From positions 1,550,001 to 1,614,000 of the forward strand of contig OZ240221.1 of the NCBI GenBank assembly GCA_965197675.1: 64,000 bases of DNA, written 5' to 3'. Each line of letters starts with the position of its first letter. Within the stretch, counting starts at the first letter, position 1. The notes under the pieces were generated by a model. It saw only the letters and a list, made by a program, of their open reading frames with translations, ran no database searches and was not told the origin of the DNA. This DNA comes from G965197675 sp965197675 (lineage in GTDB: Bacteria > Chloroflexota > Dehalococcoidia > Plut-88900). A program made the position numbers and the translations under genes. Of this stretch, positions 35,651 to 45,538 are shown one piece after another.

Positions 35651-35908
35651 ATGAAGGTGGACGTAAAGCTTTTCGCTAATCTGAGGGCCAGGATGCCGAA
35701 CGGCACTGGCAAAGGCTTCGTAGAGTTGGAAGATAACGCCACACTCGTGGATTTGCTCAACAAGCTAGACATACCAGAGGAACTGTCCCAGATGACCCTC
35801 ATAAACGGTGAGTCTTGCCCTCCGGATGTGGAGTGGAGAGAAAAGAAGCAACTCAAAGAGGGTGATGTGGTTAGCGTATTTCCCCCGTTGGCCGGAGGTC
35901 AGGTCTAG
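35651..35908 (+). CDS. Second MoaD/ThiS-like protein, C-terminus GGQV
   Basis: An 85-residue beta-grasp protein: MKVDVKLFANLRARMPNGTG, then DNATLVDLLNKLDI, and LKEGDVVSVFPPLAGGQV. The fold pattern is MoaD/ThiS, but Gly-Gly is followed by Gln-Val, so it must lose two residues before activation or does not act as a sulfur carrier. It ends the AOR operon, 51 bases after the flavoprotein. W-type AOR clusters often include such proteins. Confidence 0.86.
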   Translation: MKVDVKLFANLRARMPNGTGKGFVELEDNATLVDLLNKLDIPEELSQMTLINGESCPPDVEWREKKQLKEGDVVSVFPPLAGGQV

Positions 35909-36269
35909 GCGATTATCTGCTTGAGCAAATAATGCGAACCGTACCAGCTCAGCTGCATGGCCGATTATACAGGGTCTTCTCAGAAAGATCCTGTATTTCT
36001 ATCAAAGAGACCTCTCGACACCCCATGCCAAGTGATTGTGGATGTGGGTGACACAGCCAGGTGCCGGTCCACTCCCTACGTCACACCGTTGTTGCTCCTT
36101 CTCATTCAGTGTCACTGTCTTTCCTTTCATAGGGTGACATTTTCACTGAACTGCTAGGCGGTGTCAGGTTCTCAGAACTACCACACCAGGGCTTGACAGA
36201 GGGATGGGGGCAGGCTACCCTGTATTGAGTTCTAGCAAAGACTCAGTCTGGATTGTGAGGGGCTTCCCC
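35909..36269. other. Gene-free stretch
   Basis: Open frames here are short and without recognisable pattern. No convincing promoter or terminator found. Confidence 0.5.
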
Positions 36270-36449
36270 ATGAACGGTTGGGTCTGTCAGAATGAAGGGC
36301 GCGAGCAGGCTGTCGCAGTTGCCTGCACTCATTGCGGGGCTACTCTCAGTCAGGAACACTTCGTTGAACGCCAAACTCGCCGTATAAGCAGAACGAGTGA
36401 TGGGTTTTTCAGCCATGTCCACATTTCACTCCCAGCATCCGCAAGATAG
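36270..36449 (+). CDS. Small Cys/His protein, possibly a DUF2180-like remnant
   Basis: A 59-residue frame with GAGGGG before ATG 36270. MNGWVCQNEG...AVAVACTHCGATLSQEHFVE recalls small DUF2180-type zinc proteins, which have C-x-G...AVA.C..CG..LC.EH. The first Cys pair is incomplete and the C-terminus (about 25 residues) is without pattern, so it may be a decayed gene. It ends 39 bases before katG. Confidence 0.38.
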   Translation: MNGWVCQNEGREQAVAVACTHCGATLSQEHFVERQTRRISRTSDGFFSHVHISLPASAR

Positions 36450-36488
36450 ATTCGCGCCGTTTAGCAGGTAGCCAGAAGGAGGAACGAA

Positions 36489-38624
36489 ATGCCAATGTCA
36501 AACGAAAAATGGTGGCCGAACCAGTTGGACATGAAGGTTCTCCGCCAGAACTCTTCCCTATCAGATCCTATGGGGAAGGATTTCAACTATGCCGAGGAGT
36601 TCAAGACCATTGACGTTGATGCCCTGAAGAAGGACGTCGAACAAGTGATGACGACTTCGCAAGACTGGTGGCCGGCCGACTATGGCCACTACGGGCCGCT
36701 TTTTATCCGGATGACGTGGCACGCCGCAGGCACATACCGTATCACCGATGGCCGCGGCGGCGGCGGCTCCGGCTACCAACGATTTGCGCCCCTGAACAGT
36801 TGGCCCGACAACGCGAGCCTCGACAAGGCGCGCCGGTTGCTCTGGCCGGTCAAGCAAAAGTACGGACGAAAGATCTCATGGGCCGACCTGATAATCTTCG
36901 CCGGCAACTGTGCCCTGGAGTCGATGGGATTCAAGACCTTCGGTTTCGGCTTCGGGCGCGAGGACGTTTGGGAGGCCGACGAGACTGACTGGGGGTCTGA
37001 GAGCACATGGCTTGCAGACGAGCGTCACAGCGGCGACGGGGATATCCAGGGATCATACGGTGCCGATCACATGGGCCTGATTTACGTGAACCCGGAGGGG
37101 CCGAACGGCAACCCGGACCCACTTGCTGCGGCAAATTATATTCGCGAAACGTTCAGGCGCATGGCGATGAATGACGAGGAGACGATCGCGCTCATTGCCG
37201 GCGGACACACTTTCGGCAAAGCACATGGCGCCACCTCTGATGACCATGTCGGTCCCGAACCAGAGGGAGCCGACCTGGAGGAGCAAGGCCTCGGCTGGAA
37301 GAACAGCTTTGGCAGCGGCAAAGGCGGCGATTCGTTCACCAGCGGCTTGGAAGGAGCTTGGACCACCAACCCGGTGAAGTGGGACAACAACTTCATGGAG
37401 AACTTGCACGGCTACGAGTGGGAGTTGACGAAGAGTCCTGCCGGTAAGTCTCAGTATGCTCCCAAGGATGCATCTGCAGTGGCCACCGTGCCGGATGCTC
37501 ACGATCCCTCGAAGAAGCATGCTCCCATGATGCTCACGACGGACCTCTCTCTCAGGATGGACCCGGTCTACGCTCCTATTTCGAAGCGCTTCCTCGAGAA
37601 CCCAGCGGACCTTGAAGACGCCTTCGCCAGGGCTTGGTATAAGCTGCTCCACCGCGACATGGGCCCCCGCAGCAGGTATCTCGGATCGCTGGTTCCCGCA
37701 GAGCCGCTGTTATGGCAAGACCCTGTCCCCGACGTAGACCATGAGCTGATCGGGAAGCAGGACATAGCGGACCTCAAAACTAGGGTTCTCGCCTCGGGAT
37801 TGTCCGTTTCCCAACTGATCTCGACCGCTTGGGCGTCGGCGGCAACATTCCGCGGCACCGACAAACGCGGCGGAGCAAACGGGGCACGAATCCGCCTCGC
37901 TCCGCAAAAGGACTGGGAAGCTAACAGCCCAGCCGGTCTGAAGAAAGTGCTGCAGACACTGGAGCAGGTCCAGACGGAGTTCAACAGCTCGCAGACCGGT
38001 GGGAAGAGGGTCTCTCTAGCTGACCTGATCGTCTTGGCTGGGTGCGCGGGCGTCGAGCAGGCTGCAAAGAACGCAGGACAGAACGTACAGGTTCCCTTTT
38101 CACCTGGGCGCACGGACGCGTCGCAGGAGTGGACTGACGTGGAGTCGTTTGCCATGCTCGAACCCACTGCGGACGGGTTCCGAAACCACCTCCAAGGCGA
38201 ACACCGAGAATCAGCGGAAGAGCTGCTGGTGGAGCGGGCATGCATGCTAACGTTGACCGCTCCCGAGATGACGGTGCTCGTTGGCGGCATGCGCGTCTTG
38301 AATGCGAACACCGGGCAGTCTGGACACGGTGTTTTCACCAATCGTCCAGGGACGTTGACCAATGACTTCTTTGTGAATCTGCTAGACGTGAACACCGAGT
38401 GGCAGGCGTCCTCCACATCTCAGGACGTGTTCGAGGGACGCGATCACCAGACAGGCGAGCTCAAGTGGACGGGTACAAGGGTAGACCTCGTCTTCGGTTC
38501 GAGCTCCGAGCTCCGAGCCATCGCTGAAGTCTACGGATGTGACGATGCGCAGCAGGGGTTCGTGCGTGACTTCGTGGCAGCGTGGGACAAGGTGATGAAT
38601 CTTGACCGCTTCGACCTTTCCTGA
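36489..38624 (+). CDS. katG: Catalase-peroxidase
   Basis: A 711-residue haem enzyme removing hydrogen peroxide. Distal residues Arg74, Trp77 and His78 in RMTWHAAGTYR; the Trp-Tyr-Met adduct is completed by Tyr199 (MGLIYVNPEGP) and Met225 (FRRMAMND); the proximal haem ligand is His240 (IAGGHTFGKAHG). All are at the same relative spacing as in Mycobacterium KatG. The non-catalytic C-terminal domain (residues 410-711) is complete. GAAGGAGG precedes the ATG. It is a single-gene unit and, in an organism with oxygen-sensitive AORs, fits oxidative-stress defence. No regulator (OxyR, FurA) is adjacent. Confidence 0.97.
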   Translation: MPMSNEKWWPNQLDMKVLRQNSSLSDPMGKDFNYAEEFKTIDVDALKKDVEQVMTTSQDWWPADYGHYGPLFIRMTWHAAGTYRITDGRGGGGSGYQRFAPLNSWPDNASLDKARRLLWPVKQKYGRKISWADLIIFAGNCALESMGFKTFGFGFGREDVWEADETDWGSESTWLADERHSGDGDIQGSYGADHMGLIYVNPEGPNGNPDPLAAANYIRETFRRMAMNDEETIALIAGGHTFGKAHGATSDDHVGPEPEGADLEEQGLGWKNSFGSGKGGDSFTSGLEGAWTTNPVKWDNNFMENLHGYEWELTKSPAGKSQYAPKDASAVATVPDAHDPSKKHAPMMLTTDLSLRMDPVYAPISKRFLENPADLEDAFARAWYKLLHRDMGPRSRYLGSLVPAEPLLWQDPVPDVDHELIGKQDIADLKTRVLASGLSVSQLISTAWASAATFRGTDKRGGANGARIRLAPQKDWEANSPAGLKKVLQTLEQVQTEFNSSQTGGKRVSLADLIVLAGCAGVEQAAKNAGQNVQVPFSPGRTDASQEWTDVESFAMLEPTADGFRNHLQGEHRESAEELLVERACMLTLTAPEMTVLVGGMRVLNANTGQSGHGVFTNRPGTLTNDFFVNLLDVNTEWQASSTSQDVFEGRDHQTGELKWTGTRVDLVFGSSSELRAIAEVYGCDDAQQGFVRDFVAAWDKVMNLDRFDLS

Positions 38625-39239
38625 TCTCAGTGAGGTGTTCGTAAGGATCGTCTCCTGCGCGTCTGCCAAGCGGAGGTAGCTGCAGACCACAAAGGCATCA
38701 GTCCAGAGATGGCGGTGTCCAGCAGGTCCTTTACCATGGCGCGGCCGCTGCTGCCTGAGAGGCCCGTGGCGTAGAAGGCTACGTCGTTTCCGACAGGATC
38801 CCAGTGGCTTGTCGGCACCGACCTGATCGGGTGCCGTTATCATCGTCGTTGCTTTCACTCCTAGAGGCGGAACACCGGTTCCATCTGTGTGCCAACAGGG
38901 ACCTATCCCTCGGGCGAGGTCTCAAACCACTTAAGTCTACGTCGGCCTTTTCTGCTCAGTTGGTGATGTCTGTCTAACCTATTTGATCCACGGTACCCTG
39001 TTGTGATTATCTTCATGATGACGCTATTCTATGTGTCACCTATCATTCTGAACGAGATTAGCACAGTCCTGACGCCAGGCGTTCTTTGCTGACTTCTCGG
39101 GGCGTGATATACTTCGCCCGATTCCTCTTGCTTCATAGTGGATTTTAGAGCCTGGTACACTTCTTCCTAATGCCTATCCTATTCCACCCTCCCGATATTC
39201 TCACCAAGCCTTTCAACCGATCGACAAATAAGATTACCG
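38625..39239. other. Gene-free stretch with an unassigned open frame
   Basis: On the minus strand, 38858 to about 38640 shows pieces of coding character in two frames (YATGLSGSSGRAMVKDLLDTA in one, WTDAFVVCSYLRLADAQE in another), which looks like a frameshifted remnant of a gene I cannot name. The rest, 38860-39239, is AT-richer and empty. Confidence 0.35.
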
Positions 39240-40541
39240 ATGCTGCTTTCCAATGGTGAAGGTAACATAACCCATATTGTAACCCTCTTAGTCCTTCAGT
39301 TGGCCGTGATTCTCATCCTGGCAAAACTGGGGGGTGAGCTATTCACCCGCTACCTCAAGCTACCTGCAGTTATCGGCGAGCTGCTGGTCGGTGTCGCCAT
39401 CGGGCCTTTTGCTTTGGGGGACCTGATAGATCTGGGCGCTATAATTCCTGGCTCTGATCTGGGCAAACTGTTCGAGAAGCCCGGGGTTCCCACGGATGCC
39501 ATCTCGTCTGAGCTTTTCTCCGTTTCTGAGCTAGCCGCCATTGTGTTGCTGTTCGTAGTCGGGCTGGAGACCAACCTAAATCAGTTCGTGAAATATGTCC
39601 GACCAGCTATGGTAATCGCCCTGGGAGGGGTGTTGTTCCCCTTCTTTCTAGGCGTTTACACTACTGTGTGGTTCGGCTTCGCCCATGGTTTAGCCGACCC
39701 TACGGCTCTATTTGTGGGCGCGGCCATGACCGCGACATCGGTGGGTATCACCGCCAGGGTTTTGAGCGAGAGAGGTAAGTTGGACACTCCTGAGGGAGTG
39801 ACCATTCTGGCCGCTGCTGTTATCGATGACATCCTGGGCATATTGGCTTTGACTGTGGCTGTGGGTGTAGCAGAAACGGGACATGTATCAGCTATCAAGG
39901 TGTTGGATGTGGGCTGGAAGGCTATCGCTTTTCTTGGCGTCTGGTTTGGCGGGGGGTTGCTAGTCGCTAGATACATCTCCAGGTTCATACTTTCCCTACG
40001 GGTTATCGGCGCTGGTGTAGCCATGGCCCTAGGTCTAGCGTTTCTTGCATCGGGACTGGCGGAGAGCTTCGGGCTAGCGTTTATCATAGGGTCTTACGCC
40101 ACCGGACTCGCCCTCTCCAATACCAACCTGGCGAGGGTATTGGAGGAGCCTCTGGTGGCTGTGTACAACGCCTTCGTTCCCATCTTTTTCGTAGTCCAGG
40201 GCATGCAAGTAGACGTATTCGCCTTTGGGGATGCGATCGGTTTCGCTATCGTGCTCACCATATTCGCTATCCTTGGGAAGGTCCTCGGCTCAGGCGGCCC
40301 TGCTCTAGGGGTGGGCTTCAACGTAATTGGAGCAGCTCGGATAGGCTATGGAATGCTGCCCAGAGGAGAGGTCGCTCTAATCATTGCCGGTATCGGCCTG
40401 TCCAATGGTGTGATAGGGCATGATGTCTTTGGGGTGGCGATTTTCATGACTATCGTGACTACGCTTATGGCGCCCCTTGTCCTGGTGCCCTTGTTCAATA
40501 GAGACACATCTGGGTTAAGGTCTCGAGGTACACCTGAGTAG
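39240..40541 (+). CDS. CPA2-family cation:proton antiporter
   Basis: A 433-residue membrane protein with about 12-13 helices and no C-terminal TrkA/RCK domain, as in KefB/NapA-like sodium or potassium/proton antiporters. Typical stretches: LKLPAVIGELLVGVAIGP, VLLFVVGLETNLNQF, FVGAAMTATSVGITARVL, and AAVIDDILGILALTVAV with the acidic ion-binding residues. It should exchange Na+ or K+ for protons at the cytoplasmic membrane. The start is ATG 39240 with only a poor ribosome site. It is followed by the tRNA gene. Confidence 0.93.
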   Translation: MLLSNGEGNITHIVTLLVLQLAVILILAKLGGELFTRYLKLPAVIGELLVGVAIGPFALGDLIDLGAIIPGSDLGKLFEKPGVPTDAISSELFSVSELAAIVLLFVVGLETNLNQFVKYVRPAMVIALGGVLFPFFLGVYTTVWFGFAHGLADPTALFVGAAMTATSVGITARVLSERGKLDTPEGVTILAAAVIDDILGILALTVAVGVAETGHVSAIKVLDVGWKAIAFLGVWFGGGLLVARYISRFILSLRVIGAGVAMALGLAFLASGLAESFGLAFIIGSYATGLALSNTNLARVLEEPLVAVYNAFVPIFFVVQGMQVDVFAFGDAIGFAIVLTIFAILGKVLGSGGPALGVGFNVIGAARIGYGMLPRGEVALIIAGIGLSNGVIGHDVFGVAIFMTIVTTLMAPLVLVPLFNRDTSGLRSRGTPE

Positions 40542-40603
40542 AATTGGTTACGGATGCAAGGTTGCAGAGCCCGGTGGAAAACAAGTACCCTAGACTGTCC
40601 CCT

Positions 40604-40678
40604 GCCCCTGTAGCTCAGAGGATAGAGCGCCAGCCTCCGGAGCTGGGTGCGTGGGTTCGAGTCCCGCCAGGGGTACCA
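40604..40678 (+). tRNA. tRNA-Arg(CCG)
   Basis: Full cloverleaf: acceptor GCCCCTG/CAGGGGT, D-stem GCTC/GAGC, anticodon stem CCAGC/GCTGG with loop CTCCGGA giving anticodon CCG (codon CGG), variable loop GTGC, T-arm GTGGG-TTCGAGT-CCCGC. The CCA end is encoded (40676-40678). Confidence 0.97.
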
Positions 40679-40791
40679 TGACGTACCGTACTGCGAACTC
40701 GCCCGCTCAGGGCGACTTCTGCGGTGTCCGCTCCTCCTATGAGACTGTCTTCCGGCGTGGGGATGGAGATGCAGACAGGGAAACGGAGCTT

Positions 40792-42630
40792 CTAGTGCTG
40801 GGTAAAGGCTCCGTCGCTGCGTTGACGTTTGCGGTCCAGTGCGGAGAGCTCCGCCTTGCGGAGGCGAAGATTGAGGGGTGTAACTTCCAAGAGTTGGTCG
40901 TCGGAGATGAATGCCAGGGACTCCTCGAGGCTCATCCTGACGGTGGCGTTGAGCCGCTTGGCCACGTCGGCCGTTGACGACCGCATGTTAGTCAGTTTCT
41001 TTTGCTTGCAGACGTTGATCTCGATGTCACCTTCGCGGTGGTGGGAGCCGATAATCATTCCTTCATAGACTGTAGTGCCCGGCTCGATGAAGGTATCGCC
41101 CCGGCCCTGGGCGTTGATCAGGCCGTAAGTAACAGCCACGCCGCCCTCGGATGCCACAAGTGCGCCGCCCCGCCGGGCCTTTATCTCACCTTCCATAGGC
41201 TCGTAGGAGGTGAAGGTGCTGCTCTTCACTCCATCGCCGCGGGTGGTTCGAAGAAAGAAGGCGTTGAATCCAATCAGTCCCCGAGTGGGTATCTTGTACT
41301 CCATATTGACGTAACCGTTCTCGCCGTACCGCATATCCCTGAGCTGGGCCATATGGGCCGAGAGATACTCAGTGAGTACGCCCACATACTCTTCTTGAAC
41401 GCTTATATTCAGAATTTCGTAGGGCTCGTATACCTTGCCATCGACCACCCTTGTGACGGGAGCGGGGCGTGACACCTGGAACTCGAATTGTTCACGACGC
41501 ATTGTCTCGACCAGAATGGACAGGTGGAGTTCACCCCGTCCGGCGACGACGAACACATCAGGGCTGGGGGTGGCATCCACTCGTAGGCTGACGTTGGTCC
41601 GCAATTCTCTAATCAGCCGTTCGTGAAGGTTTCGGGACGTGCAATGGGCACCTTCGCGGCCCGTGAATGGGGAAGTGTTGACGCCGAAGGTCATCCGTAC
41701 CGTGGGTTCATTGATGTCGATGATTGGTAAGGCCTCCGGGCTTTCCGGAGAAGCAACGGTATCGCCGATGGACACACCTTCGGGGCCGGTCACAGCCACG
41801 ATGTCCCCGGCCAGGGCTTCAGATACTTCAATTCGCTCCATGCCGCGGAACACGAAGATACGCTCGAGGTTGTGGGTGCTGGCCTTGCCGTCGCGGCTCA
41901 GCAGGGCCACATCGTCCCGCGGCCTGAGCGTGCCATTGGAGATGCGACCGATGGACACCTGGCCCAGGTAGTCGTCGTAGTCCACAGATGCCACCAGCAT
42001 TTGTAGCGGGGCGCAGGGGTCGCCGGTGGGCGGCGGCACCGACTCTAAGATCGCGTCGAAAAGAGGCTTCATGTCCTCTCCCGGCGTATCAGGCTCAGCG
42101 GTAGCGTAGCCCTGGCGGGCCGAGGTGTATACCACCGGGAAATCCAGTTGTTCCACCTTGGTGGCCAATGCCAAGAACAGGTCTTGGACCATCGCGACCA
42201 CCTCCGCCACGCGGGCCTCGGGGCGGTCAATCTTGTTAATGACTACCATTGGTGTGACATTCTGCCGGAGAGCTTGACGCAGCACGTAAGTAGTCTGGGG
42301 CATGGGGCCGTCTACGGCATCCACCAACAGCAGACATCCATCGGCCATATTCATGACACGTTCCACCTCGCCGCTGAAATCGGCGTGTCCCGGCGTGTCG
42401 ATAATGTTGATCCGGACACCGCCGTAGGAGACAGAGGCATTCTTCGCCAGGATCGTAATGCCGCGCTCCCGCTCCAGAGGATTGGTGTCCATAATCAAAG
42501 CACCCACTTTTTGGTGGTCGCGAAAGACCGCGCCTTGTTTCAACAGCGCGTCCACCAAGGTGGTCTTGCCGTGGTCGACGTGGGCTATGATGGCCAGGTT
42601 GCGAATGGTGTTGTTTTGACAGTCAGTCAA
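40792..42630 (-). CDS. typA: Ribosome-associated GTPase TypA/BipA
   Basis: A 612-residue translational GTPase. G1 AHVDHGKTTLVDALL, G2 region RERGITILAKN, G3 DTPGHADFSGE, G4 VINKIDRPEAR, G5 VYTSARQG; then the beta-barrel domain and the EF-G-like domains, and the TypA-specific C-terminal part (RGLIGFNAFFLRTTRGDG, GRGDTFIEPGTTVYEGMIIG, KQKKLTNMRSS). It assists ribosome assembly and stress or cold growth. The start is TTG 42630 with GGAG nine bases upstream; no in-frame ATG fits. It is divergent from the DEAD-box helicase gene, also often cold-related. Confidence 0.96.
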   Translation of the reverse strand: MTDCQNNTIRNLAIIAHVDHGKTTLVDALLKQGAVFRDHQKVGALIMDTNPLERERGITILAKNASVSYGGVRINIIDTPGHADFSGEVERVMNMADGCLLLVDAVDGPMPQTTYVLRQALRQNVTPMVVINKIDRPEARVAEVVAMVQDLFLALATKVEQLDFPVVYTSARQGYATAEPDTPGEDMKPLFDAILESVPPPTGDPCAPLQMLVASVDYDDYLGQVSIGRISNGTLRPRDDVALLSRDGKASTHNLERIFVFRGMERIEVSEALAGDIVAVTGPEGVSIGDTVASPESPEALPIIDINEPTVRMTFGVNTSPFTGREGAHCTSRNLHERLIRELRTNVSLRVDATPSPDVFVVAGRGELHLSILVETMRREQFEFQVSRPAPVTRVVDGKVYEPYEILNISVQEEYVGVLTEYLSAHMAQLRDMRYGENGYVNMEYKIPTRGLIGFNAFFLRTTRGDGVKSSTFTSYEPMEGEIKARRGGALVASEGGVAVTYGLINAQGRGDTFIEPGTTVYEGMIIGSHHREGDIEINVCKQKKLTNMRSSTADVAKRLNATVRMSLEESLAFISDDQLLEVTPLNLRLRKAELSALDRKRQRSDGAFTQH

Positions 42631-42849
42631 ATGTAATCACTCCGTATACTATGATAACAGGAAGGTGAGACCATTGCCTGAGTTTATGCCTAGGCCTAGC
42701 GGTTTCTGTCATTTTCGTCTACAATACAAGAACACACTTAATTAGCTTGCCAAGGTTTGACGCAAGAACGGACCTGTCCCTTCTCTTCTTGTTCACCTCC
42801 CCGCTGATTCACCTGTGTCGCCATTCTAGATTAGGGAGTCCGTTCTCGT

Positions 42850-44223
42850 ATGACTTATCGCTCTTCGCCTGCCCGCCTGCGCCCAGCCAACCGCACCCGG
42901 CATCAAGCCGTTTGCGATGATTGCGGCATATCTGCTGCCCTCCCCTTCCAGCCAAGCCAGGACAAGCCGGTGTACTGCCCCTCATGCTTCAAAGCCCGTC
43001 GCCACGGGCATTCCTTGATGGTCAGTACAAACGGGAGCAAGTCGTCTACTGCAAGCAAGCAAGCCGTCGATAACGCCACGTCCAGCGGTCGGGTGTTTTC
43101 TGAAATGAATTTGAAGGCAGCTACCAAGGCGGCGATTTCCCGGATGAACATATCAAGGCCCACACCAATTCAGGAGAAGGCTATCCCTCATCTCATGGCG
43201 AGACGAGACTTGATTGGCCAGGCGCGTACGGGATCCGGAAAGACGCTGGCGTTCGCGGTGCCCCTGACAGAGCGGTGCGACCCATCGCTCCGGCGGGTCC
43301 AGGCCCTTGTGCTGGTACCCACCCGTGAACTAGCCATCCAGGTAGCGGGAGTCATAGAAGAACTGGCTTTTTCACAGCAGCTCCGCGTGGCGCTACTGTA
43401 TGGCGGCCGGCCTCTGCGGCCGGAGTACGCAGCGTTGAGGAACGGAACCCATGTCGTCATTGGCACTCCAGGCCGGACGTTGGACCATCTACGGCAAGGG
43501 ACACTCGACCTGGGTTCAGTGCGATTTCTTGTGCTGGACGAAGCGGATGAAATGCTAGATAGGGGGTTTGCCCCCGATGTCGAATCCATCATAGGCCAGA
43601 CGCCTAACGAGAGGCAGACAGCACTTCTGTCCGCAACCATGCCTGAGTGGGTGGCCCAGACCGCCGCAAAGCACCTGCGGCGGTCTGTAAGGGTGGAAGT
43701 GGATGCGGGTTTGCAAGCACCGCCCACCGTCGAGCACCTGGTTTACACTATCCAAAAGAGTGACAAGATGGAGGCCCTGCGAACGCTGCTGGACCGGCGA
43801 GACGGTACCTCGGTTATCGTCTTTCTCAGGACCAAGCGCGGTGTCAAGCAGCTGGCAAGACGACTCGATTCGTTGGACTACCCGGTAGGGGCACTCCAAG
43901 GAAATCTAAGTCAAAGCGCACGTGAACGGGTGATGACGAGCTTCCGCTCAGGCGCCGCGTCGATCTTGGTGGCGACGAATGTGGCAGCCAGAGGCTTGGA
44001 CTTCGAAGGTATTGGCCAAGTCATTAACTATGACCTGCCGGACTCGGAGCATCTGTTCACCCACCGCGTCGGACGGACTGGCCGTATGGGCCGCTCCGGT
44101 GAGGCGGTAACGTTCATCACGATGGAGGATGAGCGGAAATGGCGTGAGATCGAGCGTGGCCTCGGCAGGCGGTTCACCAGGAAGCCTTGGCAGGCGGTCC
44201 GCAAGGCAATGGCACCTCGATAG
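42850..44223 (+). CDS. DEAD-box RNA helicase with N-terminal zinc ribbon
   Basis: A 457-residue helicase. Residues 20-48 carry Cys22/Cys25 (CDDC) and Cys43/Cys46 (CPSC), a zinc ribbon not present in classical RhlE/CsdA proteins. The core follows: Q motif TPIQEKAI, Walker A ARTGSGKT, motif Ia PTRELAIQ, DEAD at LVLDEADEMLD, SAT, and the second RecA domain with ATNVAARGLDFEG and HRVGRTGRMGR. It ends soon after the core without a long basic tail. Roles in ribosome assembly or RNA decay are usual for the family. It is divergent from typA with 219 bases between them. Confidence 0.94.
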   Translation: MTYRSSPARLRPANRTRHQAVCDDCGISAALPFQPSQDKPVYCPSCFKARRHGHSLMVSTNGSKSSTASKQAVDNATSSGRVFSEMNLKAATKAAISRMNISRPTPIQEKAIPHLMARRDLIGQARTGSGKTLAFAVPLTERCDPSLRRVQALVLVPTRELAIQVAGVIEELAFSQQLRVALLYGGRPLRPEYAALRNGTHVVIGTPGRTLDHLRQGTLDLGSVRFLVLDEADEMLDRGFAPDVESIIGQTPNERQTALLSATMPEWVAQTAAKHLRRSVRVEVDAGLQAPPTVEHLVYTIQKSDKMEALRTLLDRRDGTSVIVFLRTKRGVKQLARRLDSLDYPVGALQGNLSQSARERVMTSFRSGAASILVATNVAARGLDFEGIGQVINYDLPDSEHLFTHRVGRTGRMGRSGEAVTFITMEDERKWREIERGLGRRFTRKPWQAVRKAMAPR

Positions 44224-44427
44224 CAACGCTGGCGGGGCTCCGTTGGAAGCTCTTTGGGATCAACAGCTCAATGGAGTTCCGGCGTACTTCGTAGATGAGT
44301 GAATTGCGTACTCGGAAGCGAGGGACTCGTGCTGCGATCCTTGGCGGCTTTACAGGCCTCATTCACACATACGCCATGACCTTCTACCTGTTTTTAGCGG
44401 GGGCCCCTCAGTCGCTGGTCAGCGTAG

Positions 44428-44790
44428 AACCCCGATGCCGTTTTCCTGGGCGCTCAGAGCGAAGCATCCGGAGGCGCCATCGTCAAGCAAACGCATGAAC
44501 TAGGATACGACGGCCCGATATACTCAGAAGTGGTACCCACGGCCTCCAATGCCCTCAGAATAGCCGGCGAGGCCTCCACCGGCCTGAAAGCTGTTGTGCC
44601 TAACCCGGACCTGACTATCACCACCGGTAAGGAGCTCTTGGTGAACTTCAAGGCCCGCTACGGCGTTGTTGCCCCATGGCCCTGGTTTCAGGGCTCCGCC
44701 TACGACGGCGTCTACATCGCCGCAGAATGTCTGAGGCAGACCGACGACGACCAGGATGCCCAGGGTTTCAGGGGCCGCCTGTCGCGCCGC
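44428..44790 (+). pseudogene. Remnant of a branched-chain amino-acid ABC substrate-binding protein
   Basis: Frame 44428-44790 reads DAVFLGAQSEASGGAIVKQT, then HELGYDGPIYSEVVPTASNA and PWPWFQGSAYDGVYIAAECL, the middle and late part of a LivK-type periplasmic binding protein. A TAG at 44425 lies upstream, there is no start or signal peptide, and after about 44790 the composition becomes random. Perhaps a third of the gene remains. No permease or ATPase genes accompany it. Confidence 0.72.
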
Positions 44791-45349
44791 TCCCGTTGGG
44801 GTCGAGCCGGGAACCGATGGCGCGGCTCTGTCGGAAATACCGGACTTGTGGCGAAACCACCACTACTGGGCTTGTGGTGGCCTGGGCGCAGATCCGATAG
44901 TGAGGGACGGGCTGTTCTCACGTCGTTGATAAGAAGTGGCTTGCCGCATCGCCGTCCGGTGGGCACGGCGCAAGCTCTTGCCAGACAGGAGGCCAGGCGG
45001 CGTTGCTTTACTGCCTCTCGTCTGCTTATATGAGGACCTCCCAGCGAAAAGTTCGCAATTCAGTCTTGTCAGGCCCACTTCTTGCAGCGCATGCCTACAG
45101 CAGACAGTGCCCGGACGTTGCGGCGTAGCAGTCGCAGTAGACTCGGGCACGTTCCTCGCTAAGACACTCGCCCAGTAGCCGAATCGAAGTTGATTCCCGC
45201 GTTGGTCAAAGACAGTTCAACCTGCTACGTGCGGTCGCGTGCGCCCTATGCCGATCTTGTGGAAAGTCACGGAGCATGTACCGGGGAGGAATCAGATGCC
45301 TTTGGAGGCCCCAGTTTTAGGATTTTATCTCCACGCCGCCAAAGAGACA
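44791..45349. other. Gene-free, decayed stretch
   Basis: Many short open frames without recognisable composition. The stretch 44224-44427, between the helicase and the LivK remnant, is likewise unassigned. Confidence 0.5.
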
Positions 45350-45538
45350 CAACCCGGTCAGAGTGAGTTGGCCCACGGGCGAGGTTGCGTCGAAGTTCAA
45401 GCAATGGGGTATTTCCTATCCCGTATTTGCTTGACCATGAGCTGAGCTTCCAAAGGACGAGCCAGTGGCAAGGCGTGCCCCACAAGACCAGGCACGGTAG
45501 TATAGATTGGCGCTGTCGATGTAGACGTTGGTGCGCAT
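45350..45538 (-). pseudogene. Remnant of a NYN (PIN-like) domain protein
   Basis: From ATG 45538 the frame reads MRTNVYIDSANLYYRAW, the usual first strand of a NYN domain with its catalytic Asp. A frameshift leads to GTPCHWLVLWKLS and then LARGPTHSDRV, matching GTPYKWLDL and the ARPxDPxQ region of intact relatives. The later part of the gene is missing. NYN proteins are putative ribonucleases; this one is inactive. Confidence 0.6.

Noticed and set aside
44295..44498. A 67-codon open frame after the DEAD-box helicase gene
   Set aside because: No ribosome site, no family pattern, and it overlaps the LivK remnant in another frame.
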